From contig NZ_LZSX01000068.1 in NCBI RefSeq assembly GCF_001665835.1, positions 41,495-105,494 of the forward strand: a stretch of DNA of 64,000 nucleotides, in the 5' to 3' direction. Positions within the stretch are counted from its first letter, which is position 1, and each line of letters starts with the position of its first letter. Made by a program: the position numbers and the translations under genes. Of this stretch, positions 20,801 through 33,953 are shown piece after piece. A model generated the notes under the pieces. The model was given only the letters and a program-made list of their open reading frames with translations. It was not told where the DNA came from and did not search any database. This DNA comes from Mycobacterium colombiense (lineage in GTDB: Bacteria; Actinomycetota; Actinomycetes; Mycobacteriales; Mycobacteriaceae).

Positions 20801-23800
20801 CGAAGCCGAGCAGCACGCCGTGCTCCTGGATCTGGTGCGCTCGCACATCGCCACGGTGCTGGGCAACACCGCCGCCGAGGCGATCGACCCCGATAAGGCG
20901 TTCCAGGAGTTGGGCTTCGACTCGCTGACCGCGGTCGAAATGCGCAACCGGCTCAAAACCGCTACCGGACTGGCGCTTTCGCCCACCCTGATCTTCGATT
21001 ACCCGACGCCCAACGGCCTGGCCGGCTACATCCGCACCCAACTCGCCGGGGTCCCGCAAGAGATCAAGCATGCCCCGGTGGCTCGCGCCACCGACGACGA
21101 TCCGATCGTCATCGTCGGCATGTCGTGCCGCTATCCGGGTGGCGTGAATTCCCCCGAGGACCTGTGGGACATGCTGACCGAGGGCCGCGACGTGCTCTCC
21201 GAATTCCCGACCGATCGTGGCTGGGACCTGGCCGGCGTGTACAACCCGGACCCCGATGTTCCGGGCACCTGCTACACCCGCACCGGCGGCTTCGTGGACG
21301 GGGTCGCGGACTTCGACCCGGCCTTCTTCGGCATCGCGCCCAGCGAGGCGCTGTCCATGGACCCACAGCAGCGCATGTTCCTCGAGCTGTCCTGGGAAGC
21401 GTTGGAGCGGGCGGGAATTGAGCCCGGCACGCTGCGCGGCAGCGCCACCGGAATGTTCGCCGGGGTGTACACGCAGGGCTACGGCATGGGCGCGGCCCCG
21501 ACCGCGGAGGGCTTCCGGCTGACCGGCCAGTCCTCGAGTGTGGCGTCGGGCCGGGTGTCCTATGTGCTGGGCCTGGAAGGTCCCGCGGTGTCGGTGGACA
21601 CGGCGTGTTCGTCGTCGCTGGTGGCGTTGCACATGGCCGCGCAGTCGCTGCGCTCGGGCGAGTGTGACCTGGCCCTGGCCGGCGGCGTCACCGTCAACGC
21701 CACGCCCGACATCTTCGTGGAGTTCAGTCGCATGCGCGGGTTGTCCGAGGACGGCCGGTGCAAGGCCTACGCCGGCGCGGCCGACGGCACCGGATTCTCC
21801 GAGGGCGGCGGCATGCTCGTGGTGGAGCGCCTGTCGGATGCGCAGCGTCTGGGGCATCCGGTGCTGGCCATGGTCCGCGGCTCGGCGATCAATCAGGACG
21901 GCGCCTCCAACGGTCTGACCGCGCCCAACGGCCCCTCGCAACAGCGGGTGGTGCGTGCCGCGTTGGCCAGCGCCGGATTGACGCCGGCGGAGGTAGACGT
22001 CGTCGAAGGCCACGGCACCGGAACCACATTGGGTGACCCGATCGAGGCGCAGGCCCTGCTGGCGACCTACGGTCAGGACCGCGGCGAGCCGCTGTGGCTG
22101 GGCTCGATTAAGTCGAACATGGGTCACACGCAGGCCGCCGCCGGGGTGGCCGGTGTCATCAAGATGGTCCTGGCGATGCGCCACGAGATGCTGCCCGCAA
22201 CATTGCATGTCGACGAACCCAGCCCGCACGTCGACTGGTCGACCGGTTCGGTGTCGCTGCTGACCGAGGCGCGGGCGTGGCCCGGCAGCCGTCCCCGCCG
22301 GGCGGGTGTGTCGTCGTTCGGCATCAGCGGCACCAACGCGCACGTCATCGTCGAGGCGGTGCCGGCCGAGTCGCCGCGCGTCGTGGACGGTCCGAAGCCA
22401 CCGGTGGTGCCGTGGCCGGTCTCGGCGAAGTCGCTGTCGGCGTTGAACTCTCAGGCCGCGCGGCTGGCGGACCACCTGCGCGCCCACCCGGATTTGGACA
22501 TCGCCGACGTGGGGTGGTCGCTCGCGGGCCGGTCGGCCTTCGAGCAGCGGGCCGTCGTCGTCGGCAGCGACCGCGACCGGCTGCTGGCGGGCCTGGACGA
22601 GCTGGCCGGCGACGACCTGGGCGGCTCGATCATGCCCGGCCTAGTCCAGGGCACTGCACGCCCTGGTGGCAAGACGGTCTTCGTGTTCCCGGGCCAGGGC
22701 TCCCAGATATTGGGCATGGGAATGGGATTGCACGCCGGCTATCCGGTCTTCGCCGAGGCGTTCAACACCGTCGTGGCCGAACTGGACCGGCACCTGCTTC
22801 GCCCGCTGCGCGAGGTGATGTGGGGACACGACGAAAACCTGTTGAACAGCACCGAGTTCGCGCAACCCGCGCTGTTCGCGGTGGAAGTCGCGTTGTTCCG
22901 GCTGCTCGAATCCTGGGGTGTGCGGCCCGACTTCGTGATGGGCCACTCGATCGGGGAGCTGTCGGCCGCGCACGTCGCCGGCGTGCTGTCCCTGGAGAAC
23001 GCCGCGGTGCTGGTGGTGGCGCGGGGCCGGTTCATGCAGGCGCTGCCGGCAGGTGGCGCGATGGTCGCAGTGCAGGCCACCGAGGAAGAGGTGCGGCCGC
23101 TGCTGGTGCCCTCCGAACAGGCCACCGTGGGCATCGCCGCGGTCAACGCGCCCACCTCGGTGGTGATTTCGGGAGCCGACGACGCGGTGATGGCGATCGC
23201 GGACCGACTCCGTACCGACGGCCACCGCGTGCACCGGCTCTCCGTCTCGCACGCCTTCCACTCGCCGTTGATGGACCCGATGATCGACGAATTCGGCACC
23301 GTCGCGGCCGGGCTGGCCATCGGCAAGCCCACCATTCCGATCGTGTCCAACGTGACCGGACAGCTGGCCGGTGACGACTTCGCGTCGGCGGCGTACTGGA
23401 AGCGGCACGTGCGCGAGGCGGTGCGATTCGCCGACAGCGTGCGTTTCGTGCACTCGGCCGGCGCAAACCGCTTCCTCGAAGTCGGGCCGGGCAGCGGCCT
23501 GACGGCATCAATCGAGGAAACACTGGCTTCCGATCCGACGGCAGCCTCGGTGACCACCATGTCCGCGCTGCGCAAGGACCGCCCCGAGCCCGTCACCCTG
23601 GTCGACGCCGTCGCGCAGGGATACGTCGCCGGAATGGATGTGGACTGGCGCGGCACACTGGGCGGTGCCAGTTCCGACGCCAATCTCGTCGAGCTGCCCA
23701 CGTATGCCTTTGACCGGCGGCGCTTTTGGCTTGCGGCCGACGGCGCCCCGGCCGATGCCGCGGGCCTGGGCCTGGCCGCCAGTGAGCACGCCCTGCTCGG

Positions 23801-26800
23801 TGCGGTGGTGGAATTGCCTGCGTCCGACGGAGTGGTGCTGACCGGCCGGCTGTCGCCCGGCACGCAGGGCTGGCTGGCCGATCATGCGGTCGGAGGTGTG
23901 GTGCTGTTCCCCGGCGCGGGATTCGTCGAGTTGGCGATCCGCGCCGGCGACGAGGTGGGCTGCGGAATCGTCGATGAGCTGAATCTGGCGGCGCCGCTGG
24001 TGTTGCCGGCCGGTGGGTCGGTCGCCGTTCAAGTCGTTGTCGGCGGCCCGGATGATTCGGGTGCCCGTGCGGTGTCGGTGTTTTCGCGGGCCGAAGCGGG
24101 CTCGGGCTGGTCGCTGCATGCCGAAGGTGTGCTGCGGGCGGGGTCGGTGCAGCCGAGCGCGGACCTGTCGGCGTGGCCACCGGTGGGTGCGGTCCCGGTG
24201 GATGTCGGCGACGGGTACGAGCAACTGGCCGAGCGGGGTTACGGGTACGGGCCGGCGTTCCGGGGGCTGACGTCGATGTGGCGCCGCGGCGACGAAGTCT
24301 TCGCCGAGGTGTCGCTCCCCACCGACGCCGGGGTGTCGCCGGCCGGGTTCGGCGTCCACCCCGCGATGCTCGACGCGGCGTTGCATGCGGTCATGTTGGC
24401 CTCCGACAGTGACGAACTGCCCGACGGCTCGATGCTGGTCCCGTTCTCCTGGCAGCAGGTGTCGTTGCACGCCGCGGGGGCGGGCGCGGTGCGCGCCCGG
24501 ATCGTGCCGGTCAGCCCATCCACCGTGTCGATCGAATTGGCCGACGGGCTGGGGCTGCCGGTGCTCTCGGTGGCGTCGATGGTCGCCCGCCCGGTCACCG
24601 ACAAGCAGCTGCTGGCCGCCGTGTCGAATTCGGGACCGGACCGGCTCTTCGAGGTCATCTGGTCCGCGCAGCCGTCAGCGGCGGCGCAGCCAGTATCGCT
24701 GTCCGCTTGGGGCGCAACGGAATTGGACGGCACCGAGGACGAGCGGCCGGCGGTGTTGTTCGAATCGCAGCCGGTGTCCGGCGACGTGATCACCGAGGTG
24801 TACGCCGCGACGCGAGCGGTGTTGCCCGTGCTGCAGTCGTGGTTGTCGCGCGAGGCCGCCGGAACGCTGGTGGTAGCGACCCGGGGCGCGATGACGCTGC
24901 CGGGGGAGGACGTCACCGATCTGGCCGGCGCGGCGGTCTGGGGGCTGGTGCGGTCGGCGCAGACCGAGCACCCCGGCCGGATCGTGCTAGTCGACACGGA
25001 CGCGCCCCTGGATTCCGAGGCGATAGCAGCGGTTCTGGCGCTCAGCGAGCCGCAGGCGATCCTGCGCAGGGGGACGGTCTACACCGCGCGGGTGCTCGGC
25101 AGCCGCGCCGTCGGCGGTCTGCTGCTGCCCCCCGACGACGGGCCGTGGCGACTCGGCATGAGCAGCTACGGCACCATCGAGAACCTGCGGATAGAGCGGA
25201 TTCCCGACGCCGACGCGCCGTTGGGGCCCGGTCAGGTGCGGGTTGCGCTGTCGGCCATCGCGGCCAACTTCCGGGACGTCATGATCGCGTTGGGTCTCTA
25301 TCCCGACCCCGAGGCGATCATGGGCATCGAGGCCTCCGGCGTGGTCGTCGAAACTGGCCCCGAAACCGCCTCGCCGGACGGGCGTTTCGCGGTCGGCGAC
25401 CGCGTGATGGGGCTGTTCCCGGACGGCACCGGAACCATCGCCAAGACCGACCAGCGCCTGCTCGTCAAAGTGCCGGCCGGATGGTCGCACACCGCCGCCG
25501 CGACGGCGTCGGTGGTGTTCGCCACGGCGAACTACGCGCTGGTGGATCTGGCCGGCGCCAAGGCGGGTCAGCGGGTGCTGGTGCACGCCGCGGCCGGTGG
25601 GGTCGGGATGGCGGCGGTCCAGCTGGCCCGTCACATCGGTCTGGAAGTGTTCGCGACCGCCAGCCGCGGCAAGTGGGACGCCCTGCGGGACATGGGCTTT
25701 GACGACGACCACATCGCCGACTCGCGTAGCCTGGAGTTCGAGGACAAGTTCCGGGCGGTCACCGGCAGGACCGGCATGGCCGGGATGGATATCGTCCTCG
25801 ACTCGCTGTCCGGTGATTTCGTTGATGCTTCCCTGCGCCTGATGGCCCCCGGCGGGGTGTTCCTCGAGATGGGCAAGACCGACATCCGTGACCCCGAGGT
25901 CGTGGCCCGGGACCACTCGGGCGTGCGTTACCGCGCCTTCGACCTGTTCGAAGCCGGGCCGGATCGGATCGCGCAGATGCTCGACGAGCTGGCCGCCATG
26001 TTCGGCGAAGACGTGCTGCGGCCGTTGCCGGTCACCAGGTTCGATGTGCGGCGCGCACCCGCCGCGCTGCGCTACCTGAGCCAGGCCCGCCACGTCGGCA
26101 AGGTCGTGATGACCATGCCCGACGCCTGGACGGCCGGCACGGTGTTGATCACCGGCGCCACCGGCATGGCCGGTTCGGCGGTCGCGCGTCACGTCGTAAC
26201 CCGACACGGTGCACGGAATCTCGTGCTGGTCAGCCGCCGCGGCCTGGATGCACCGGGTGCCGCGGAGCTGGTCGCCGAACTCAGCGCGGCCGGTGCGCAC
26301 GTGGAGGCGGTGGCCTGCGATGCCGCCGATCGCGAGGCCCTGGCCAAGGTGATCGCCGAAATCCCTATGCAGCATCCGCTGACCGGGGTGATCCATGCCG
26401 CCGGCGTCCTGCACGACGCGGTGGTGACCTCGCTGACGCCCGACCGGATCGAATCCGTGTTGCGGTCCAAGGTCGACGCGGCGTGGAACCTGCACGAATT
26501 GACGCGCGAGCTGGATGTGTCGGCGTTCGTGATGTTCTCGTCGATCGCCGGGCTCGCGGGTGCGTCGGGTCAGGCCAACTACGCGGCCGGCAACTCGTTC
26601 CTGGACGGGTTGGCCGCGCACCGGCGGGCGCACGGCCTGCCGGCGATCTCGCTGGGCTGGGGTCTGTGGGATCAGGCCAGCGCCATGACCGGTGGGTTGG
26701 GCGCCGCCGACCGCGCCCGGTTCGGCCGGGACGGGATCGTCGCCATGTCTTCGGACCAGGCGCTGGACCTGATGGACACCGCGCTGATTGTGGACGAGCC

Positions 26801-27458
26801 ATTCATGCTGCCCGCCCATATCGACCTCGCGGCGTTGCGGGTCAAGTTCGACGGGGGCACGCTGCCGCCGATGTTCGTCGATCTGATCAACGCGCCGACG
26901 CGTCGTCAGGTCGATGACTCGCTGGCCGCAGCCAAGTCGAAGTCCGCTCTGCTGCAACGCCTCGAAGGGCTGCCCGAGGACGAGCAACAGGCCATCCTGC
27001 TGGACTTGGTGCGCGCCAACATCGCCACCGTGCTGGGCAGCGCCAGCCCGGAGGCGATCCACCCGGACCGGGCGTTCCAGGAACTCGGCTTCGACTCGCT
27101 GACCGCCGTCGAGATGCGCAACCGGCTCAAAGCCGCGACCGGACTGGCCCTTTCGCCGACGCTCATCTTCGACTACCCGAACTCGGCCGCGCTGGCCGGC
27201 TACATGTATCGAGAATTGGTCGGGTCGTCGGACCAGCCCGCGGTGGCGGCCGCACCGGGCGAAGCCGAGATTCAGCGGGTGGTGGGGTCGATTCCGGTCA
27301 AGCGCCTGCGCCAGGCCGGCGTGTTGGAGCTGCTGCTGGCCCTGGCCAACGAATCTTCCAGTGGGAGCGCGCCGTCCGAGGTGACCACGGAGAAGGACAT
27401 CGCCGACATGGACCTCGATGACCTGGTCAACGCCGCGCTGCTGGATGACGACGAATAG
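14886..27458 (+). CDS. pks12: Two-module type I polyketide synthase Pks12 (mycoketide synthase)
   Basis: A 4,190-residue modular PKS that builds the methyl-branched alkyl chain of mannosyl-beta-1-phosphomycoketide. Both modules are complete: KS-AT-DH-ER-KR-ACP. Module 1 has KS Cys203, AT Ser646, DH His957 and Asp1123, ER nucleotide site near 1512, KR Tyr1843 and ACP Ser2013. Module 2 has KS Cys2241, AT Ser2688, DH His3000 and Asp3163, ER near 3564, KR Tyr3899 and ACP Ser4071. AT1 has GHSQGE and YASH (746-749), the methylmalonyl signature. AT2 has GHSIGE and HAFH (2789-2792), the malonyl signature. This matches the alternating extenders known for Pks12. The start [15 protein letters not shown] is the docking helix; four extra codons upstream are possible. 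A C-terminal docking helix follows ACP2. No thioesterase is present. Confidence 0.97.
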   Translation: MVDQLQHATEALRKALVQVERLKRTNRALLERSNEPIAIVGMSCRFPGGVDSPEALWQMVADGRDVISEFPADRGWDVASLYDPDPDARHKCYVNTGGFVDGVADFDPAFFGIAPSEALAMDPQHRMLLELSWEALERAGIDPSGLRGSATGVFAGLIVQGYGMLAEEIEGYRLTGMTSSVASGRVSYVLGLEGPAVSVDTACSSSLVALHMAVQSLRSGECDLALAGGATVNATPTVFVEFSRHRGLAPDGRCKAYAGAADGVGWSEGGAILVVERLSDAQRLGHPVLAVVRGSAVNQDGASNGLTAPNGPSQQRVVRAALANAGLSAADVDVVEGHGTGTTLGDPIEAQALLATYGQDRSEPLWLGSIKSNMGHTQAAAGVAGVIKMVQAMRHETLPATLHVDAPSPHVDWSAGSVSLLTEAQPWNAERPRRAGVSSFGISGTNAHVIVEGAPVAPAREGGPVRPVVPWAVSAKSPSALAAQAARLAEYVRAHNDLDIADIGWSLGGRATFEHRAVVVGGDRDRLLAGLDELSNDDTTGSVIRGTATPAGKTVFVFPGQGSQWQGMALELLDTAPVFAQQIRECEEAFAEFVDWSLTGVLRGAPDAPGLDRVDVVQPVLFAVMVSLAELWKSIGVNPDAVIGHSQGEIAAAYVAGALSLQDAARVVTLRSKLLTALAGPGGMLSIACSTERARELLAPYGNRVSIAAVNGRSAVVVSGEGAALDELVGFCADLELRTRRIDVDYASHSVEVEAIRADLAEVLAGIEPRSSRIAFFSTVTGNRLDTAGLDADYWYRNIRQTVQFDQAVRSACEHGYRTFIESSPHPALVAGIEDTANDHVSSGAEAAEVTVIPTLGREDGGLDRFLTSAATAFVAGVSVRWRGALDGAGFVELPTYAFDRRRFWLSGEGIAADASGLGLGTSEHPLLSAVVELPSSGGVALTGLLSPSRQGWLTDHAVSGTIVFPGSGFVELAIRAGDEVGCSTVDELTLQAPLMLPAKDSGSASVAVQVVVGPAEESGQRGVSIFSRPDAGSGWACHAEGTLSTGSVEPGADLSAWPPAGAVKVDAADCYEQLAELGYGYGPAFQGLTATWVRDDEVFAEVRLPDAAGGVNGFGVHPALLDAAMHALVVSHQITGQTDEVVLPFSWQGVSLHAAGASAVRARIAPASASESTFAASRAVSIELADALGLPVLSVRAMVARPVSERQLRAAVSASGPDRLFELAWSPAATTAAGTEPPAHAVFESVAADQDPVSGSYERTHRALAAVQSWLTEHDSGVLIVATRGAMGWAGEDVPDLAGAAVWGLVRSAQTEHPGRIVLVDSDAALDDNAIATVLAVGEPAVLLRDGTAYIARVRGSRAVDGIMTPPADGPWRLGISSAGTFENLQLEPVPNAGAALEPGQVRVALRAIATNFRDVMITLGMFTHDALLGGEGAGVVVEVGPGVTEFAVGDSVYGFFPDGSGTLVPGDVRLLQHKPAHWSYAEAAGISAVFTTAYMAFIHLADVKPGQRVLVHAAAGGVGMAAVQLGRHLGLEVFATASRGKWDTLRSMGFDDDHISDSRSLEFEEKFRAVTGGRGMDVVLDSLAGEFVDASLRLVAPGGVFLEMGKTDIRDPGVVAQEYPGVRYRAFDLFEPGRPRMHQWMQELAGLFDAGVLEPLPVTTFDVRRARTALRYLSQARHIGKVVMTLPSGLASGTVLITGGTGMAGSTLARHLVAHHGVEDLVLLSRRGPDAPGAAELIAELQTAGARARVVACDAADRAALAQVIDDISAQRPLSGVIHATGVLDDAMVTSLTPDRVDAVLRAKVDAAWNLHELTRDLNLSAFVMFSSMAGLVGSSGQGNYGAANTFLDGLAAHRRAHGLPAISLAWGLWEQASAMTGGLDAADLARLGRDGILALSSDEAMELFDTALIVDEPFLAPARIDLGALRAHAVAVPPMFTDLVNAPARRRVDDSLAAAKSKSALAHRLDGLSEAEQHAVLLDLVRSHIATVLGNTAAEAIDPDKAFQELGFDSLTAVEMRNRLKTATGLALSPTLIFDYPTPNGLAGYIRTQLAGVPQEIKHAPVARATDDDPIVIVGMSCRYPGGVNSPEDLWDMLTEGRDVLSEFPTDRGWDLAGVYNPDPDVPGTCYTRTGGFVDGVADFDPAFFGIAPSEALSMDPQQRMFLELSWEALERAGIEPGTLRGSATGMFAGVYTQGYGMGAAPTAEGFRLTGQSSSVASGRVSYVLGLEGPAVSVDTACSSSLVALHMAAQSLRSGECDLALAGGVTVNATPDIFVEFSRMRGLSEDGRCKAYAGAADGTGFSEGGGMLVVERLSDAQRLGHPVLAMVRGSAINQDGASNGLTAPNGPSQQRVVRAALASAGLTPAEVDVVEGHGTGTTLGDPIEAQALLATYGQDRGEPLWLGSIKSNMGHTQAAAGVAGVIKMVLAMRHEMLPATLHVDEPSPHVDWSTGSVSLLTEARAWPGSRPRRAGVSSFGISGTNAHVIVEAVPAESPRVVDGPKPPVVPWPVSAKSLSALNSQAARLADHLRAHPDLDIADVGWSLAGRSAFEQRAVVVGSDRDRLLAGLDELAGDDLGGSIMPGLVQGTARPGGKTVFVFPGQGSQILGMGMGLHAGYPVFAEAFNTVVAELDRHLLRPLREVMWGHDENLLNSTEFAQPALFAVEVALFRLLESWGVRPDFVMGHSIGELSAAHVAGVLSLENAAVLVVARGRFMQALPAGGAMVAVQATEEEVRPLLVPSEQATVGIAAVNAPTSVVISGADDAVMAIADRLRTDGHRVHRLSVSHAFHSPLMDPMIDEFGTVAAGLAIGKPTIPIVSNVTGQLAGDDFASAAYWKRHVREAVRFADSVRFVHSAGANRFLEVGPGSGLTASIEETLASDPTAASVTTMSALRKDRPEPVTLVDAVAQGYVAGMDVDWRGTLGGASSDANLVELPTYAFDRRRFWLAADGAPADAAGLGLAASEHALLGAVVELPASDGVVLTGRLSPGTQGWLADHAVGGVVLFPGAGFVELAIRAGDEVGCGIVDELNLAAPLVLPAGGSVAVQVVVGGPDDSGARAVSVFSRAEAGSGWSLHAEGVLRAGSVQPSADLSAWPPVGAVPVDVGDGYEQLAERGYGYGPAFRGLTSMWRRGDEVFAEVSLPTDAGVSPAGFGVHPAMLDAALHAVMLASDSDELPDGSMLVPFSWQQVSLHAAGAGAVRARIVPVSPSTVSIELADGLGLPVLSVASMVARPVTDKQLLAAVSNSGPDRLFEVIWSAQPSAAAQPVSLSAWGATELDGTEDERPAVLFESQPVSGDVITEVYAATRAVLPVLQSWLSREAAGTLVVATRGAMTLPGEDVTDLAGAAVWGLVRSAQTEHPGRIVLVDTDAPLDSEAIAAVLALSEPQAILRRGTVYTARVLGSRAVGGLLLPPDDGPWRLGMSSYGTIENLRIERIPDADAPLGPGQVRVALSAIAANFRDVMIALGLYPDPEAIMGIEASGVVVETGPETASPDGRFAVGDRVMGLFPDGTGTIAKTDQRLLVKVPAGWSHTAAATASVVFATANYALVDLAGAKAGQRVLVHAAAGGVGMAAVQLARHIGLEVFATASRGKWDALRDMGFDDDHIADSRSLEFEDKFRAVTGRTGMAGMDIVLDSLSGDFVDASLRLMAPGGVFLEMGKTDIRDPEVVARDHSGVRYRAFDLFEAGPDRIAQMLDELAAMFGEDVLRPLPVTRFDVRRAPAALRYLSQARHVGKVVMTMPDAWTAGTVLITGATGMAGSAVARHVVTRHGARNLVLVSRRGLDAPGAAELVAELSAAGAHVEAVACDAADREALAKVIAEIPMQHPLTGVIHAAGVLHDAVVTSLTPDRIESVLRSKVDAAWNLHELTRELDVSAFVMFSSIAGLAGASGQANYAAGNSFLDGLAAHRRAHGLPAISLGWGLWDQASAMTGGLGAADRARFGRDGIVAMSSDQALDLMDTALIVDEPFMLPAHIDLAALRVKFDGGTLPPMFVDLINAPTRRQVDDSLAAAKSKSALLQRLEGLPEDEQQAILLDLVRANIATVLGSASPEAIHPDRAFQELGFDSLTAVEMRNRLKAATGLALSPTLIFDYPNSAALAGYMYRELVGSSDQPAVAAAPGEAEIQRVVGSIPVKRLRQAGVLELLLALANESSSGSAPSEVTTEKDIADMDLDDLVNAALLDDDE

Positions 27459-27460
27459 CC

Positions 27461-27514
27461 ATGAGCCGCGCCGACGACGATGCAGAGCGCAGCGATGAGG
27501 AGCGGCGCAATTGA
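27461..27514 (+). repeat. MIRU-like intergenic repeat with 17-residue micro-ORF
   Basis: The gap between pks12 and the next gene contains an ATG-to-TGA reading frame encoding MSRADDDAERSDEERRN. This resembles the mycobacterial interspersed repetitive unit (MIRU) class: short, polar, lying between co-directional genes, and carrying an acidic/arginine-rich micro-ORF. I identify it from memory of that repeat. Only one copy lies in this window, so its repetitive nature cannot be confirmed here. Confidence 0.6.
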
Positions 27515-27527
27515 GTGAGGGCTCTTC

Positions 27528-30125
27528 GTGAGAATCGCGGTCACCGGGGCCAGCGGCGTGCTCGGGCGCGGCCTCGCCATGCGGCTGCTCAGCGCAGGCC
27601 ACGATGTCGTCGGGCTCGCGCGCCATCGGCCCGACAGCTGGCCGAGCGCAGCGGACTTCGTCGCCGCCGACATCCGTGACGCCCGCGCTGTCAAACGCGC
27701 CTTGGGCGGCGCGGAGGTCGTCGCGCACTTCGCATGGGCGAAGGGTTCCGGGTACGACGACCAGGTCAACATCGGCGGTACTTGCAACGTGCTCGACGCG
27801 ATGGCCGAGACCGGTTCCAGGCGAATCGTTTTCGCGTCATCAGCCCATGTGTATGGCGGGACAGCCGCGCCGAAGGCCGAACACGAGGCCGCGACTCCGG
27901 TCAGTGCCGAAGGGCGGTTCAAAGCCCGAGTCGAGCAGATGCTTTCGGAATCGGGCGCGGAATGGGTCGCGATCCGCTCCGCGCTGATCCTGGGGCGAAG
28001 CGTCGATAATTGGGTGCGGCGCCTGCTGGCGTTACCGGCGTTTCCCGACCGGTCGGCCGATCGCCACATGCAGGTCGTCCACCTCGACGACGCGCTTCGG
28101 CTGTTCAACCGGGCCATCGTGGAGGCCGAAATCGCCGGTGGGCCGGTGCATCTCGCCGCTTCGGGCGAACTGACCTTCCGGCAACTCGCCGCTGCGCTGC
28201 GCCGCCCGGTCGTGCGCCTGGGCCTCGAACCGGCGGAGCTGCGGCTGGTGCGGGGGGTTGCGCTTATGGACACCTCGCGGCTGGCAGACGAATGGGCATT
28301 CCAGCCGGCGTGGGAATCGGGCGAATGTGTCCAGGATTTCGCGCTGGCGGTGCGTGGCCGGGTAACCGTGGGCAATCGGGTGGTATCGCTGCCGTGGCGG
28401 CTGGCCAACATCCAGGACCTACCTTCGGTGGACGCGCCGAGCAGCGACGGCGTCAAGCCCATTTGGGCGGGCGCAGAAGGGGATAACGGGGAATTCGACA
28501 CGCCGATCGACCCGCGTTTTCCCACCTTCCTGGCCACCAATCTGTCTGAGGCGCTGCCTGGCCCCTTTTCGCCGGCGTCCGCGTCGGCTACGGTTCGCGG
28601 ACTGCGGGCCAGTGCCGTGTGCGTCGCCGAGCGGTTGCGGCCCGGCGGGACGATCCAGCGCGAAATCGCGATGCGCATGGTCGCGGTGTTTGCCCACCGG
28701 CTCTACGGCGCGATCACGACCGCACACTTCATGGCCGAAACGGTGCCTTTCGTCAAGCCCACGACTGTGGTGAGCAATAGCGGGTTCTTCGGTCCGAGCA
28801 TGGCCGCCCTGCCGATCTTCGGTGAGGAACGTCCGCACTCCGACACCGGCCGTGTTCGCAAGCAACTGCGGACCGTCCGCAACATCGGGGTTTTCGGCGT
28901 CAACTTGATCGGCCTGTCCGCCGGCGCGTCCGTGGACACCCGCGAGTTCGTCGCCGATGTCGATCGCCTGGAACGCTTGACCGACGGTGACGTCGCCGGG
29001 CTCGACGATCGTCGGCTGCTGAGCCTGATCTCGCTGGCGCGTGATCAGGTGGTGCACGGCTGGGTGCTCGCGGCGGGCTCGTTCCTGCTGTGCGCGGCGT
29101 TCAACGTGCTGCTGCGCGGGTTGTGCGGGCGAGACATCACCGCGCCCGGGGGACCGGAATTGGTCAGTGCGCGTTCGGTCGAGGCGATGCAGCGGTTGGT
29201 GCTCGCCGCGCAGCGCGATCCGAAAGTGACTGCGCTGCTGGCCGAACCGGGGGATCGGCTGGACAAGCTCGCCGTCGAGGCACCGGAATTCCATGCCGCC
29301 CTGCTGGACGAGCTGGCGCTCATCGGACACCGCGGTCCGGCCGAGCTCGAGATGCTCTCAACCAGCTACGCCGACGACCCCGAGCTGCTCGTGCGGATGG
29401 TGGCCAGAGCGATGAGCGCACCATCCGCGCCGCAGCCGCAACGGCCCCGGATTCCGTTGCACGCCAAGCCTATTGCAGTTCTGGCCACACAGCAACTGCG
29501 CGACCGCGAGGTCCGCCGCGACAAGGTGGTGCGGGCTAACTGGGTGCTACGCACGCTGCTTCGCGAATATGGACGTAGGTCGGTCCAGGCCGGGCTCTTC
29601 ACCGCCGCCGATGACGTCTTTTATCTGCTCGTCGACGAACTCGATGCCCTCCCCGCGGATGTGGGCGCGCTGGTGGCCCGACGCCGGGCCGAACAACGCC
29701 GGCTGGTCGCGGTGGCGCCGCCGACGGTCTTCAGCGGAAGCTGGCAGCCAACCGCGACCTCATCGGATGCGCTGGCCAGCGGGGACACTTTGCGTGGTGT
29801 CGGCGTATGCGGGGGACGGGTGCGCGGGCGGGTGCGGATCGTGCGGCCCGACACGATCGACGACCTGCAACCCGGCGAGATCCTTGTCGCAGAGGTGACC
29901 GACGTCGGCTACACCGCGGCGTTCTGCTACGCCGCCGCCGTCGTGACCGAACTCGGCGGCCCGATGTCGCACGCCGCGGTGGTGGCCCGCGAATTCGGGT
30001 TTCCGTGTGTCGTCGACGTTCAGGGGGCCACGAAGGCACTGCCGCCGGGAGCCATGGTGGAGGTCGACGGTGCCACCGGCGAGATCCGGGTGCTCGAGCT
30101 GGCCGCGGACGACGCGCCGAGCTAG
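27528..30125 (+). CDS. SDR/epimerase-PEP-utilising swivel-domain fusion protein (Rv2047c-like)
   Basis: An 865-residue multidomain protein. Residues 1-260 are an extended SDR/NAD-dependent epimerase (TGASGVLGRGLAMRL at the start). Residues about 350-740 are mostly helical and resemble the substrate-binding region of rifampicin phosphotransferase-type proteins (NSGFFGPSMAALP and following). The C-terminal 90 residues are a PEP-utiliser swivelling domain with the phosphorylatable His815 in GGPMSHAAVVARE. The ATP-grasp domain that normally phosphorylates that His is absent. GTG start, 69 bases after pks12, so probably read through from it. Its function is unknown; proximity to pks12 is conserved in M. 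tuberculosis (Rv2047c). Confidence 0.85.
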   Translation: MRIAVTGASGVLGRGLAMRLLSAGHDVVGLARHRPDSWPSAADFVAADIRDARAVKRALGGAEVVAHFAWAKGSGYDDQVNIGGTCNVLDAMAETGSRRIVFASSAHVYGGTAAPKAEHEAATPVSAEGRFKARVEQMLSESGAEWVAIRSALILGRSVDNWVRRLLALPAFPDRSADRHMQVVHLDDALRLFNRAIVEAEIAGGPVHLAASGELTFRQLAAALRRPVVRLGLEPAELRLVRGVALMDTSRLADEWAFQPAWESGECVQDFALAVRGRVTVGNRVVSLPWRLANIQDLPSVDAPSSDGVKPIWAGAEGDNGEFDTPIDPRFPTFLATNLSEALPGPFSPASASATVRGLRASAVCVAERLRPGGTIQREIAMRMVAVFAHRLYGAITTAHFMAETVPFVKPTTVVSNSGFFGPSMAALPIFGEERPHSDTGRVRKQLRTVRNIGVFGVNLIGLSAGASVDTREFVADVDRLERLTDGDVAGLDDRRLLSLISLARDQVVHGWVLAAGSFLLCAAFNVLLRGLCGRDITAPGGPELVSARSVEAMQRLVLAAQRDPKVTALLAEPGDRLDKLAVEAPEFHAALLDELALIGHRGPAELEMLSTSYADDPELLVRMVARAMSAPSAPQPQRPRIPLHAKPIAVLATQQLRDREVRRDKVVRANWVLRTLLREYGRRSVQAGLFTAADDVFYLLVDELDALPADVGALVARRRAEQRRLVAVAPPTVFSGSWQPTATSSDALASGDTLRGVGVCGGRVRGRVRIVRPDTIDDLQPGEILVAEVTDVGYTAAFCYAAAVVTELGGPMSHAAVVAREFGFPCVVDVQGATKALPPGAMVEVDGATGEIRVLELAADDAPS

Positions 30126-31348
30126 TCGAACTCCATCTCCAGCTCTACCGGCCCGCTCAGTCCCAGCATCGGTTTCCAGCGTGCGGTTGCCACTCGGCGC
30201 GGGTTGGTCATGCGCCGCGCGATGACTTTGAGGGCTCCAGCGAGTTCCGTTCGGGCGAGGTTGGCGCCAAGGCAATAGTGGGCGCCGCCGCCGAACGTCA
30301 AAATGGGCGGCGGGTCTTCGCGGGTGAGGTCGAACCGGTCCGGGTATGGATAGACCTCTGGATCACAGTTGGCGGCAAAGGTATTCACCGAAATGAAGGT
30401 GCCCGCCGGAAACCTGTACCCCGCGAACGTGACGTCGTCAAGGACGGTGCGCAGGGTGGTGCAGACCGCCGGCGAATGGCGCATGCATTCCTCGACGGCT
30501 CGCATCGCGAGGCCGGAATCGTCGCGCAGCATCGCCAGCTGACCGGGATGATCACACAGCGCGTGCGTGCACGCGGCCAATTGATTGCGAGTGGTGTCGG
30601 TGCCGGCGCTGAGGATGCTGAACGCCAGCATCCGCATCTCCGCGTTGCTCAGCCGGTCGCCGTCGTCCTGGGCGCGGATCAGCTCAGAGATCAAGTCGTC
30701 GGTCAACCGGCTCCGCCGTTCGGCGATCATGTCGTCGATGTAGGCGTCGAACTCGTCCCACGCTCGCATCACGATGTGCTGCTCGTTCGCCAGGTCGGAG
30801 TCGAGCCTGACGATTTTGAAAATGTCCTCGGCCCATAGGGAAAACTGCTCCCAGTCCTCGGGAGGCGCGCCCAGCAGCGCACAGATGATCGGGATCGGGT
30901 ATGGCCGGGCGATATCGGTGACGAAATCACACCGGCCGGCGTCGGCGACCTGGTCGATCAACTCGTTGATCACCGTGTCGATGGTGTCTTCCATGCGCGC
31001 GGACGCCCGCGGCGTGAAGGCCTTGGACACCAGGCCGCGCAGCCGTCGATGTTCCTCGCCTTCCATGCCCAGGATGGTGCCGAGGACCCGGTCATAGAGC
31101 GGGCCGGACGTTATTCCGCGAGCGGTCATGTGCATGCCGGGCGGGAAAACGAACCTGGGGTCGCGAAGTATCCCGCGGGCGAGTTCGTAGCCGAGCACCT
31201 CGGGTCCCAGCGGCCCGATGGCTATCGGCGACCGCGTGCGCACGTCGTGGATGCGCGGGGCGACCTCGTGCACGGTGTCGGTGATGTCGTAGTGCAGTGT
31301 CGGGAGGTCGGCGTCGAAGACGCTGGGTGATGCGGTGTCGACGGTCAT
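30122..31348 (-). CDS. Cytochrome P450 (first of two in the accessory operon)
   Basis: A 408-residue soluble bacterial P450. It has the I-helix oxygen-activation motif SAGTDTTRNQ, a K-helix ExxR (ECMR), and the heme loop FGGGAHYCLG with axial Cys359. The ATG follows the ribosome site AAGGAG. Substrate is unknown; mycobacterial P450s of this type act on sterols, fatty acids or terpenoids. It is last in the minus-strand arm of the island, 20 bases after an SDR, and its stop overlaps the convergent SDR/PEP-swivel gene by four bases. No ferredoxin gene is nearby, so electron transfer must come from elsewhere. Confidence 0.92.
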   Translation of the reverse strand: MTVDTASPSVFDADLPTLHYDITDTVHEVAPRIHDVRTRSPIAIGPLGPEVLGYELARGILRDPRFVFPPGMHMTARGITSGPLYDRVLGTILGMEGEEHRRLRGLVSKAFTPRASARMEDTIDTVINELIDQVADAGRCDFVTDIARPYPIPIICALLGAPPEDWEQFSLWAEDIFKIVRLDSDLANEQHIVMRAWDEFDAYIDDMIAERRSRLTDDLISELIRAQDDGDRLSNAEMRMLAFSILSAGTDTTRNQLAACTHALCDHPGQLAMLRDDSGLAMRAVEECMRHSPAVCTTLRTVLDDVTFAGYRFPAGTFISVNTFAANCDPEVYPYPDRFDLTREDPPPILTFGGGAHYCLGANLARTELAGALKVIARRMTNPRRVATARWKPMLGLSGPVELEMEFD

Positions 31349-31368
31349 CGTGTCTCCTTAGGCCGAAA

Positions 31369-33943
<2,575 letters not shown>

Positions 33944-33953
33944 CGGTGCCTTC

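Noticed and set aside
19662..22487. 941-residue minus-strand open frame inside pks12 (and a 913-residue one at 24987-27728)
   Set aside because: Both are antisense to fully recognisable PKS domains and show no domain of their own.
21090..27200. Second half of pks12 as an assembly duplication
   Set aside because: The modules differ throughout, most strongly in the AT domain, and two modules are expected for Pks12.
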